From Acidobacteriota bacterium (GTDB lineage Bacteria > Acidobacteriota > Terriglobia > Bryobacterales > Bryobacteraceae), in the NCBI GenBank assembly GCA_947470805.1, contig CANIVU010000002.1, positions 96,338 to 160,337 on the forward strand: 64,000 bases of DNA, written 5' to 3'. Under the pieces are notes generated by a model. That model made no database searches. It saw only the letters and a list, made by a program, of their open reading frames with translations, and had not been told where the DNA came from. Both the position numbers and the translations under genes were made by a program. Positions 38,317 to 46,190 of this stretch are shown here, in pieces; position 1 is the stretch's first letter, and each line of letters opens with the position of its first letter.

Positions 38317-39987
38317 ATGCCGACATTTTTCCTACTGATTGTTTTTTGCCTGACTTTGACCGCCCAGGAACGCTGGCAAGCGCGCTCCATGGTCATCTCC
38401 ACTCGCGGCATCGCCGCCACCAGCCAGTCGCTCGCCTCCCAGGCCGCCGCCAAAATCCTCGAGCGCGGTGGCTCCGCCGTCGACGCCGCCATTGCCGCCA
38501 ACGCCGTTCTCTCCGTCGTCGAACCCATGATGTGCGGCATGGGCGGCGACCTGTTCGCCATCCACTACGACGCCAAAACCGCCACCCTCTCCGGCCTCAA
38601 TGCCAGCGGTTGGTCCGGTCGCGGCCAAACGCTGGAAGTCTACAAAGCCAAAGGCCTCTACGGCATTCCGTCCACCGGTATCCACACCGTCACCGTCCCC
38701 GGCGCCGTCGATGGCTGGTGGCAAATGCACAAGAAATTCGGCAAACTCCCGTGGTCCGATCTCTTCCAACCCGCCATCTACTACGCCCGCAACGGCTTTC
38801 CCGTCACTGAAATCATCCAGGAAGAATGGGCCGGCGGCATCTCCAAACTCAGTAGCGATGACAACGCCCGTAAGTACTGGCTGATTGACGGCCGCGCCCC
38901 CAGATTGGGCGAACTCTTCAAAGTTCCCGCCTTGGCCGACGCTCTCGAAATCGTCGCTAAAGGCGGCCGGGATGCGTTCTACAAAGGCCCCATCGCCGCG
39001 GCAATTCTCAAAACCTCCAAACGCCTCGGCGGCACCCTCCAACCGGCCGACTTCGCGGAATTCACGTCCGAATGGATCGCCCCCATCTCGGTCGACTACC
39101 GCGGCTGGAAGGTCTACGAAATGCCCCCCAACGGTCAGGGCATCGCCGCCCTCATGATGCTCAATCTCATGGAACAGTTCGGCCTCCCCCAAATGGAACA
39201 GCGCTCCGCCGAAGCCATGCACATCAAAATTGAGGCACAGAAGCTCGCCTACCGCGATCTCTACACCTACGTGGCCGACCCCAAACAGGCCCACGTCCCC
39301 ACCGCCGGCATGCTCTCGAAATCCTACGCCAAAGCCCGCGCCGCCGTCATCTCCACCGAACGTGCCAACTGTGACCCCAAACCCGGCGAACCCGAAAAAG
39401 GTCACACCATCTATCTCAGCGTGATCGATAAGGACGGCAACACCGTCAGCTGGATCCAATCCATCTCCGACTTCTTCGGCTCCGGCGTCGCCGTCGACGA
39501 CTACGCCTTCCACCTCCACGACCGCGGTGGCAACTTCTCTGCCGACCCGGCCCACCCCAACGTCCTCGCCGCCCGCAAGCGCCCCTTCCACACCATCATT
39601 CCCGGCTTCATGGAGAAGGGAAATACGAAGATCGCCTTCGGCATCATGCGCGGCGGTAACCAGGCCCAGGCCCACGCCCAGTTCGTCTCCAACATCGTCG
39701 ATCACAACATGAACATCCAGGCCGCCCTCGAAGCCCCTCGCTTCACCCGCCGCACCGTCGACGGCTGCGGCGTGATGATGGAAAATCGCCTCGACCCAAC
39801 CGCCCAGGAAAAACTCAAATCCCTTGGCCACTACGTCGACTGGCGCAGCGAATACAGCGCCCAAATGGGTGGTGGCCAGGCCGTCCAGCTCGACACGGCC
39901 ACCAAGATCCACTACGGCGCCTCCTCGCCCCGCAAGGACGGAGCCGCCATCCCCGAAGCCGATCCCTACTTCCAGAAAAAACCATGA
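38317..39987 (+). CDS. ggt: Gamma-glutamyltransferase, exported
   Basis: 556 residues from ATG 38317, giving a short signal peptide (FFLLIVFCLTLTAQ). Family segments include ARSMVISTRGIAATSQSLAS, GGSAVDAAIAANAVLSVVEP, MCGMGGDLF and the autoprocessing site GHTIYLSVIDKDGNTVSWIQS with the candidate nucleophile threonine in HTIYLSVID. The enzyme transfers or hydrolyses gamma-glutamyl groups of glutathione and peptides in the periplasm. No Shine-Dalgarno sequence is evident before the ATG. The stop overlaps the start of the esterase gene as ATGA, so ggt, esterase and prmA are probably co-translated. Confidence 0.93.
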   Translation: MPTFFLLIVFCLTLTAQERWQARSMVISTRGIAATSQSLASQAAAKILERGGSAVDAAIAANAVLSVVEPMMCGMGGDLFAIHYDAKTATLSGLNASGWSGRGQTLEVYKAKGLYGIPSTGIHTVTVPGAVDGWWQMHKKFGKLPWSDLFQPAIYYARNGFPVTEIIQEEWAGGISKLSSDDNARKYWLIDGRAPRLGELFKVPALADALEIVAKGGRDAFYKGPIAAAILKTSKRLGGTLQPADFAEFTSEWIAPISVDYRGWKVYEMPPNGQGIAALMMLNLMEQFGLPQMEQRSAEAMHIKIEAQKLAYRDLYTYVADPKQAHVPTAGMLSKSYAKARAAVISTERANCDPKPGEPEKGHTIYLSVIDKDGNTVSWIQSISDFFGSGVAVDDYAFHLHDRGGNFSADPAHPNVLAARKRPFHTIIPGFMEKGNTKIAFGIMRGGNQAQAHAQFVSNIVDHNMNIQAALEAPRFTRRTVDGCGVMMENRLDPTAQEKLKSLGHYVDWRSEYSAQMGGGQAVQLDTATKIHYGASSPRKDGAAIPEADPYFQKKP

Positions 39988-41246
39988 AAACCCTACTTAC
40001 CCTGTGTGTGAGCACGCTCGCCCTCTTCGCCGCCGAACCAGCGCAGGAGCTGGTGCAGCTCGCCAAAAAATCGCCCCAATCCACCGCCTTCCGCGAAAAG
40101 CTGATGGCCCAGACCAAACCCGAAGACCGCAAAAATGGCCGCGCCTGGGCCGGCTACCTTGGCGATTACGTCTTCGTCGTCGAAGCCGCCAAGGAACCGT
40201 CCTTCACCTGGGACGAACTCCCCGCCGGCAAGCCCACGCGCCTCAAAGGCTCCGACCTCTGGATCGCCACCCCCACCGGCAAGACCGGCCGTTCGCATAA
40301 CTACTACTGGACCGTCGATGGCAAACAACTCGTCACCGCGCCGCTGAACCTGCCCAACGACGTCCCCGGCTACGGCCCCCTGAGCTACGAAAAAGCCGGC
40401 GTGCCGAAAGGAACGCTGAGCGAGAAAATCGTCCACACCAGCACGATCTACGAAGGCATGAAGGCCGACTATTGGATCTACGTCCCCGCCCAGTACAACG
40501 CCGCCACCCCCGCCGCCCTCATGGTCTGGCAGGACGGCGCCGGTCTCATCAATCGCAACGCCGGCGCCCGCCTCTTCAACGTCGTCGATAATCTCATCAA
40601 CGATAAGAAAATGCCCGTCGCCATCCAGGTGCTCATCTCCCCCGGCACCATCGGCGAACGTCGCCTCCGCTCCGTCCAATACGATTCGGTCGACGACAAA
40701 TACGCCCGCTACCTCCGCGACGAAATCCTGAAGGACGTCGAAGCTAAATACAACATCCGCAAGGACGGCTACTCCCGCTTCATCTCCGGCTCCTCCTCCG
40801 GCGCCATCTGCGCCTTCAACGTCGCCTGGTGGCACAACGATCACTTCACCCGCGTGCTCTCCTGGGTCGGCAGCTACACCAGCATCCAGTGGGATCCCTG
40901 GAAGAAGGAGGGCGGCAACATCTACCCCTTCCTCATCCGCAAGTCGGACCGCAAGAACATCCGCATCTGGATGACCGACGGCCACAACGATCTTGAAAAC
41001 AACCACGGCTCCTGGCCCCTCCAGAACATCGCCATGGCCAACTCCCTCAAGATGAAGGAGTACGATTTCCACTTCTACTTCGGCTCCGCCCAGCACAACG
41101 GCATCCAGGGCGCCTCCGACCTCCCCGAAGCCCTCACCTGGATCTGGCGCGGTTACGACGCGGCCAAAACCGCCGAGACGTTCACCATGGACCCCGACGA
41201 GAAGACGAAGCCCTACTTCCGCGTGAAAGAGCTGAACCGCCAGTAG
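39984..41246 (+). CDS. Exported esterase of the enterochelin-esterase (Fes/PF00756) type
   Basis: 420 residues with a signal peptide (KTLLTLCVSTLALFAAEP). The C-terminal ~260 residues form an alpha/beta-hydrolase: YDSVDDKYARYLRDEILKDV, the nucleophile elbow SGSSSGAICAFN, WMTDGHNDLENNHGSW and the final His region GSAQHNGIQG. Esterases of this type release ferulate, siderophore or sugar esters; the substrate is unknown. The N-terminal ~150 residues are beta-rich. It overlaps ggt (ATGA) upstream and prmA by one base downstream. Confidence 0.88.
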   Translation: MKTLLTLCVSTLALFAAEPAQELVQLAKKSPQSTAFREKLMAQTKPEDRKNGRAWAGYLGDYVFVVEAAKEPSFTWDELPAGKPTRLKGSDLWIATPTGKTGRSHNYYWTVDGKQLVTAPLNLPNDVPGYGPLSYEKAGVPKGTLSEKIVHTSTIYEGMKADYWIYVPAQYNAATPAALMVWQDGAGLINRNAGARLFNVVDNLINDKKMPVAIQVLISPGTIGERRLRSVQYDSVDDKYARYLRDEILKDVEAKYNIRKDGYSRFISGSSSGAICAFNVAWWHNDHFTRVLSWVGSYTSIQWDPWKKEGGNIYPFLIRKSDRKNIRIWMTDGHNDLENNHGSWPLQNIAMANSLKMKEYDFHFYFGSAQHNGIQGASDLPEALTWIWRGYDAAKTAETFTMDPDEKTKPYFRVKELNRQ

Positions 41247-41989
41247 TGTATCTCCGCGTCACAATCCCGCTCTCCGGCCGCGCGGTGGACGACATCACCG
41301 CGCGCCTGGCCGATTTCGAGATCGACGGCATCGAGGAGCAAATCGATGCCGTCGCCGCTTACTTCCAAGACCCCGAAATCGCCTACGCCGTCGCCGCTGA
41401 ATTCCAAACCAATCCCCCCGAGCAAATGGAGGACCGAAACTGGTCCGAGGAACTCCAATCCGCCTGGCAGCCCATCGAAGTCGGCCAGCGCTTTTTCCTC
41501 TGCCCCCCGTGGCTCGACGCCCCTACACCCCCCGGCCGAATTCACCTGGAAATGATCCCCGGCAACGTCTTCGGCGGCGGTGACCATCCCACCACGCAGC
41601 TCTGTCTCGAACTCCTCGAAACGTTAATAAAACCCGGGCAAACCATCGCCGACATCGGCGCCGGTACCGGCATCCTCACTCGCGCCGCCCGGGCCTTGGG
41701 CGCCCACGCCTGCGGCTGCGATATCGACCCCGCCTCCGCCCCGCTTGTCGACATCCTCGGCTCCGCCGATGCTCTAGCCACGGCCCGTTTCGACGGCCTC
41801 ATCGCCAACATCCATCTGGCCGTCCACCGCCAACTCCGCCCCGAACTGCTTCGCATCGCCCGCCCCGGCGCCTGGCTGCTCGCCAGCGGCTTCCTCCCCG
41901 AACAGGCTCCCGAAATGGAAGCGCTATTCGGTCCGCCGAAAGCCAGCAACGAAAAGGACGGGTGGGGCGTGGCCCTGTTCTCTCTCTAA
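41246..41989 (+). CDS. prmA: Ribosomal protein L11 methyltransferase-like protein
   Basis: 247 residues. The PrmA signature PGNVFGGGDHPTTQLCLELLE is followed by the SAM-binding loop IADIGAGTGILTRAARALGA, the acidic CDIDPAS ribose-binding motif and the IANIHLAVHRQL segment that replaces the usual NI-L-A. It would methylate lysines and the N-terminus of ribosomal protein L11 in the cytosol. The start is GTG 41246, whose first base is the last base of the esterase stop. It is the last C-biased gene before the composition switch at ~42.0 kb and converges on the cyclophilin gene. Confidence 0.9.
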   Translation: MYLRVTIPLSGRAVDDITARLADFEIDGIEEQIDAVAAYFQDPEIAYAVAAEFQTNPPEQMEDRNWSEELQSAWQPIEVGQRFFLCPPWLDAPTPPGRIHLEMIPGNVFGGGDHPTTQLCLELLETLIKPGQTIADIGAGTGILTRAARALGAHACGCDIDPASAPLVDILGSADALATARFDGLIANIHLAVHRQLRPELLRIARPGAWLLASGFLPEQAPEMEALFGPPKASNEKDGWGVALFSL

Positions 41990-42120
41990 CAGCCGGGGTA
42001 GAGGCTTGCCCTATTTGATTTCGAGGCGCCGGGTAGGCGTTTCGCCGTCGAGAGGCTCTTTTTCAAAGGCGTCAAGCACCTCCAGGCCGGCCGTCACGCG
42101 GCCGAAGGCAGTGTACTTAC
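41990..42120. other. Abrupt GC-skew inversion
   Basis: Left of this point the + strand has more C than G regardless of gene orientation (for example 31 C / 14 G at 41821-41880 and 33 C / 13 G at 11281-11340). Right of it the + strand has more G than C (15 C / 30 G at 42601-42660; 13 C / 27 G at 57301-57360). The change occurs within roughly 130 bp, between two convergent genes. Counts were made by eye on sample lines. Confidence 0.85.
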
Positions 42121-43057
42121 CGTCCAGGTGGGGGGCGGGGCCCAGCATCAGGAAGAACGACGTGGTGGCCGAATCGGGATCGTCGCCACGGGCCATGGAG
42201 ACGATGCCGCGGACATGCTTTACGTCCTCGCGGAACTCGCCCTTCAGGTTGCGGACCCAGCGGTCGGCGTCGTGCGGGGCGCTCTCCGGACGGGTGTGGC
42301 CCATGCCGCCCTGGACAACGAACTCCTTCACCACCCGGTGGAACTGCGTTCCGGTGTACCAGCCGGATTCGAGCAGTTTCAGAAACGCCCGAACGTGGTT
42401 GGGCGCCCAGTCCGGTTCCAGGGTGATTTCAATGGTCCCAAGGGTAGTGGGGAGTTTGACGGTCTTGCGGAGTTGATCGACGGGCGTGTCGACGTAGGGC
42501 TCACGCTTTTGGGGTTCGATCGTGACCTTTTCGATCTTGACGGGAGAGTCGGTGAAGCCGTTTTCGCCAGTCGGGACGCGGGAGATTTTTTCGACGACCG
42601 CGAGGCCTTCGGTGACGCGGCCGAAGGCGGAGAACTGGCCGTCGAGCGGGGGCTGGGTGGAAACGCAGATGAAGAACTGCGCGCCGTCGGAGTCGGGCTT
42701 GCCGGGGATGCGGACTGTCGAGACGACGCCGCGTTCGTGCTTCATGTCCGAGTATTCGCCTTTGAGGAGATTGAGGCCGCCGGAGCCCCAGAGATTCTTG
42801 GGAGTTTTGGGGTTCTTCAAGAGCGGGTCGCCGCCCTGGATGATGCCGTTGGCAACGGCGCGGTGGAAGGCGGAGCCGTCGTAATAGCCTTTGCGGGCGC
42901 GCGCAATGAACTCGTCGACGTGGCGGGGGGCTTTACCGGGGGCGAATTCAAAGCGAATGACGCCGAGGGGGGTGGTGATGACGGCTTCGAGGTCGTCGGG
43001 CGACTGCGCGAAGGCGGCGGGGATGATGAGGAGGAGGGCAAGGAGCGGGGAGCGCAT
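42011..43057 (-). CDS. Exported protein with two tandem cyclophilin-type peptidyl-prolyl isomerase domains
   Basis: 348 residues with a signal peptide (LLALLLIIPAAFAQ). Domain 1 (~residues 22-190) shows FHRAVANGIIQGGDP and GAQFFICVSTQPPLDGQFSAFGRV; domain 2 (~195-345) shows FHRVVKEFVVQGGMG and TSFFLMLGPAPHLDGKYTAFGRV. Both keep the catalytic arginine of the FHR motif and the Q-G-G strand, so both may be active in periplasmic protein folding. The tandem arrangement of two cyclophilin domains in one short chain is uncommon. It is the first gene on the G-rich side of the skew switch. Confidence 0.93.
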   Translation of the reverse strand: MRSPLLALLLIIPAAFAQSPDDLEAVITTPLGVIRFEFAPGKAPRHVDEFIARARKGYYDGSAFHRAVANGIIQGGDPLLKNPKTPKNLWGSGGLNLLKGEYSDMKHERGVVSTVRIPGKPDSDGAQFFICVSTQPPLDGQFSAFGRVTEGLAVVEKISRVPTGENGFTDSPVKIEKVTIEPQKREPYVDTPVDQLRKTVKLPTTLGTIEITLEPDWAPNHVRAFLKLLESGWYTGTQFHRVVKEFVVQGGMGHTRPESAPHDADRWVRNLKGEFREDVKHVRGIVSMARGDDPDSATTSFFLMLGPAPHLDGKYTAFGRVTAGLEVLDAFEKEPLDGETPTRRLEIK

Positions 43058-43135
43058 TGCCCAATATGTTACCCCGGCCGGGGCTCCTCATACTCCTTGC
43101 ATCTTGGCCGATAAGGGCAAAAGGAACAATTTGCG

Positions 43136-46100
43136 ATGTCGAGCCGAAGTGCGGAAGAACGAGTAGGGATCAGCGACGTCCTGCCGACGAGGTGGGAGAT
43201 GGCGCTGGTGGCGGTTAGCCTGCTGCTGCTGGTAATCACCGGAACGGCGCAACACCTGATGATCGAATCGATGGCGGGGCTGCCGACCCAGGAGTATTCG
43301 TCGGTGGCGATGCGGGTCACGTTTTTGGGCTGGGTGGGGCCGCTGATCGGATTGGCATTTTTGGTGTTGGCGGTATGGAATATGTGGCGGCGGCGGCTGG
43401 AGCGGTTGGAGGCCGAAGGAACACTGGCGCGGGAGCGGGAGTTCATCGACCTGATCCTGGACCACGTGCAGGAAGGCGTGGTGGCGTGCAATGCCAAGGG
43501 GCAGGTGACGTATTCCAATCGCGCGTACCGGGCCCTGTATCGCAGCGACACGGCGCAGCCGGACCGCGGGGATTGCGGCGTCGGGTGCCGGCATTGTGCG
43601 GGGCCAGAGTTCTGCCCGGTGGAAGCTTCGCCGATTCGCCGTGTACTCGACGGGGAGCGGCTTTCTGACTTAACGAAGGTGGTGACTTCGGCCGATGGGA
43701 AGACGGTTGAAGTAGCGGTGAATGGACAGGTAATGCTGGGGAGCGGGGGACGGAAGCTAGGAGCGGTGGTTACGCTGCGGGATGTGACCGTGGATCGGCG
43801 GCGGGAGCGGGAGATCCGGGGCGCGGAAGCGCGGTACCGGATGGTGGTTTCGGCAATGAGCGAAGGCATCATGCTGCGGAACCGGGACGGCGTGGTGGTG
43901 GCATCTAACGAAAATGCACTCCGGATTCTTGGCGTTTCGAAATCGGAAATGGACGGCAAGGCATCCCCGCCGGAGGGCTGGCGGATGTATTCGGCGGATG
44001 GGAAAGAATTGACGCCGAAAGAGTACCCGTCGTGGGTGGCGCTGCGGAGCGGGGTGGCGCAGCGCGGGGTGGAGTTGCTGGTGGTGCCCGTAGATCAGCC
44101 GCGCCGTTGGGTTTTGATGAACTCCGAGCCGGTAATGGAGCCGGGAGATTTGTTGCCAACGGCGGTGGTGTCGACCTTTCGGGACTTCACGGAACAAAAG
44201 GAAGCTGAGGCGGCGCTGGCGCAGAAGCAGACCGATTTGGAAGAGGCGCAGCGGCTGGCGCGGGTCGGCAGTTGGCGTTGGGAGATGATTCCGGACCGCG
44301 TGGAATGGAGCCGGGAACTGTTCCGGATGCTCGGCCGTGATCCGAACGAAGGCGGGGTGAACTACGAAGACCACCAGCAACTGTACACGATGGAGAGCTT
44401 TGCGCGACTGGACCGCGCGGTGCAGCGGGCGTTGCGAACGGGTGAGCCGTACGAGTTGGAACTGGAGGCGATCCGGAGCGATGGTGGTCATTTCTGGGTG
44501 GTGGCGCGCGGGGAGGCTGAACGGGACGCGACGGGTGCCATTTGCGGTTTACGCGGAACGATGCAGGATGTGACGGCGCGGCGGGCGGCGGAGATGGCGC
44601 TGCGAGACGCTAAAGAGGCCGCCGAGGCGGCGGCACGCACGAAGAGCGATTTCCTGGCCAACATGAGTCACGAGATCCGGACGCCGATGAATGGCGTTGT
44701 GGGCATGACGAGCCTGCTGCTGCAGACCGAATTGACGGGTGAACAGCGGGACTGTCTGGAGACGGTGCGGGCGTCGAGCGAGGCGTTGTTGGCGATTTTG
44801 AACGACGTGCTGGACTTCTCCAAGATTGAAGCCGGGAAGCTGGAGATTGAGCGGGTGCCATTCGATTTGGAACGGATGGTGGAGGACGCAATTGACGTGG
44901 TGGCCGAGTCGGCCAGCCAGAAGGGGCTGGAGATGCAGTTCTACGTGAATAGCGAACTGCCGGCGGTGGTTGTTGGGGATTCGTTGCGGTTGCGGCAGAT
45001 CCTGTTGAATTTCCTTTCGAATGCGATCAAGTTCACGGATACAGGATCGGTGACGGTGCTGGTCGAGCCATGCGAGGAGCAGGCGGGCTCTGGAGTAGGG
45101 GTTCGTTTTGCGGTGAGCGACACGGGTCGAGGGCTAACCGATTCCGAGCAGGCGATGCTGTTCCGCAGCTTCACGCAGGTGGATGCATCGACGACCCGGA
45201 AGCATGGGGGCACGGGCCTGGGACTGAGCATCTCCAAACGCCTGGCCGAGATGATGGGCGGCAAGGTGGGCGTACAAAGCCTGCCGGGCGAGGGCAGTAC
45301 GTTCTGGTTTACGACGATGCTGGGCGTGAGCGAGATTCCTTTGCCGGCGCCCTTGAGCGATGAGTTACTGGAAGGCAGGCGGCTGCTGGTGGCCGGGAAT
45401 CAGCCGATGGCGCTATTGCTGGTAAGGCAACAGGTGGAATCCCTGGGATTACGAATGGTGACGGCCCGGAGCGAGGCCGAGGCGTGCGCGGCAGTGGAGC
45501 GGGAGATGCCGGATGACCAGCAATTCAGCGCGGCGCTGGTGGACGTGGACATGGCCGGGACCGATCCGATGGAGTTGGCGCGGCAGTTGCGGGCGCGGAG
45601 CACGGCGGCGGTGTTGCCGCTGGTATTCCTGGGAACCGTGCGGGACCAGACGTTGATGACCGAAGCGGCGGGGATGGGCAGCAGCGCGTACCTGATGAAG
45701 CCGTTGCGGAAGGCGAGCCTGACGCGCGCGCTCTGCCGGCTGATCCGCCGGCCGGATGGTGCCGATGTCATTCCGGCAGCAGCATTTAGCGGCGTTCCGG
45801 CTGACGTATTGCTGGCGGAAGACAATCTGACGAACCGTAAGGTGGCGATGATGATGTTGCAGCGTTTGGGTTGCCGGACAGACGTTGTTGCCAACGGGGC
45901 GGAAGCGCTGGAGGCGGTGCGGAATAAACGGTATGACCTGGTGCTGATGGACTGCCAGATGCCCGTGATGGATGGCTGGGCGGCGGCCGAGGCAATCCGA
46001 GCGAGTGAGCGCGATGGCATACATACCCCGATCATCGCGCTGACGGCGAATGCGTTGTCTGGCGACCGGGAACGATGCATGGCCGCTGGGATGGACGACT

Positions 46101-46189
46101 ACTTAACCAAGCCGTTGAGCTTGATTCAACTGCACGCGCAGTTGACGAAGTGGGCGGTTCCGGGCGAGTTACAGGAGTCGCGCGGCTAG
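43136..46189 (+). CDS. Membrane hybrid sensor histidine kinase: PAS x3, HisKA, ATPase, two receivers
   Basis: 1017 residues from ATG 43136 with an AAGGAAC site 8 bp upstream. Two transmembrane helices (~22-40 and ~62-82) with a short extracytoplasmic loop precede three PAS domains (~100-225, ~230-355, ~365-480). The first PAS carries a cysteine cluster, Cys147-x3-Cys151-x2-Cys154-x5-Cys160. HisKA has His512 ([11 protein letters not shown]), the ATPase has NAIKF and GTGLGLSIS, and two receivers follow: one near 745-865 (ALVDVDMAGTD, Asp present) and one with Asp939 (LMDCQMPVMDG). It ends 1 bp from the convergent kinase gene. Its signal is unknown; the cysteine cluster suggests redox or metal sensing. 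Confidence 0.93.
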   Translation: MSSRSAEERVGISDVLPTRWEMALVAVSLLLLVITGTAQHLMIESMAGLPTQEYSSVAMRVTFLGWVGPLIGLAFLVLAVWNMWRRRLERLEAEGTLAREREFIDLILDHVQEGVVACNAKGQVTYSNRAYRALYRSDTAQPDRGDCGVGCRHCAGPEFCPVEASPIRRVLDGERLSDLTKVVTSADGKTVEVAVNGQVMLGSGGRKLGAVVTLRDVTVDRRREREIRGAEARYRMVVSAMSEGIMLRNRDGVVVASNENALRILGVSKSEMDGKASPPEGWRMYSADGKELTPKEYPSWVALRSGVAQRGVELLVVPVDQPRRWVLMNSEPVMEPGDLLPTAVVSTFRDFTEQKEAEAALAQKQTDLEEAQRLARVGSWRWEMIPDRVEWSRELFRMLGRDPNEGGVNYEDHQQLYTMESFARLDRAVQRALRTGEPYELELEAIRSDGGHFWVVARGEAERDATGAICGLRGTMQDVTARRAAEMALRDAKEAAEAAARTKSDFLANMSHEIRTPMNGVVGMTSLLLQTELTGEQRDCLETVRASSEALLAILNDVLDFSKIEAGKLEIERVPFDLERMVEDAIDVVAESASQKGLEMQFYVNSELPAVVVGDSLRLRQILLNFLSNAIKFTDTGSVTVLVEPCEEQAGSGVGVRFAVSDTGRGLTDSEQAMLFRSFTQVDASTTRKHGGTGLGLSISKRLAEMMGGKVGVQSLPGEGSTFWFTTMLGVSEIPLPAPLSDELLEGRRLLVAGNQPMALLLVRQQVESLGLRMVTARSEAEACAAVEREMPDDQQFSAALVDVDMAGTDPMELARQLRARSTAAVLPLVFLGTVRDQTLMTEAAGMGSSAYLMKPLRKASLTRALCRLIRRPDGADVIPAAAFSGVPADVLLAEDNLTNRKVAMMMLQRLGCRTDVVANGAEALEAVRNKRYDLVLMDCQMPVMDGWAAAEAIRASERDGIHTPIIALTANALSGDRERCMAAGMDDYLTKPLSLIQLHAQLTKWAVPGELQESRG

Positions 46190-46190
46190 G

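Noticed and set aside
41990..43135. Replication origin (oriC) at the GC-skew switch.
   Set aside because: The gap is only 21 bp between convergent genes. No DnaA-box cluster, AT-rich unwinding region or origin-linked genes are visible nearby, so I report only the skew change.
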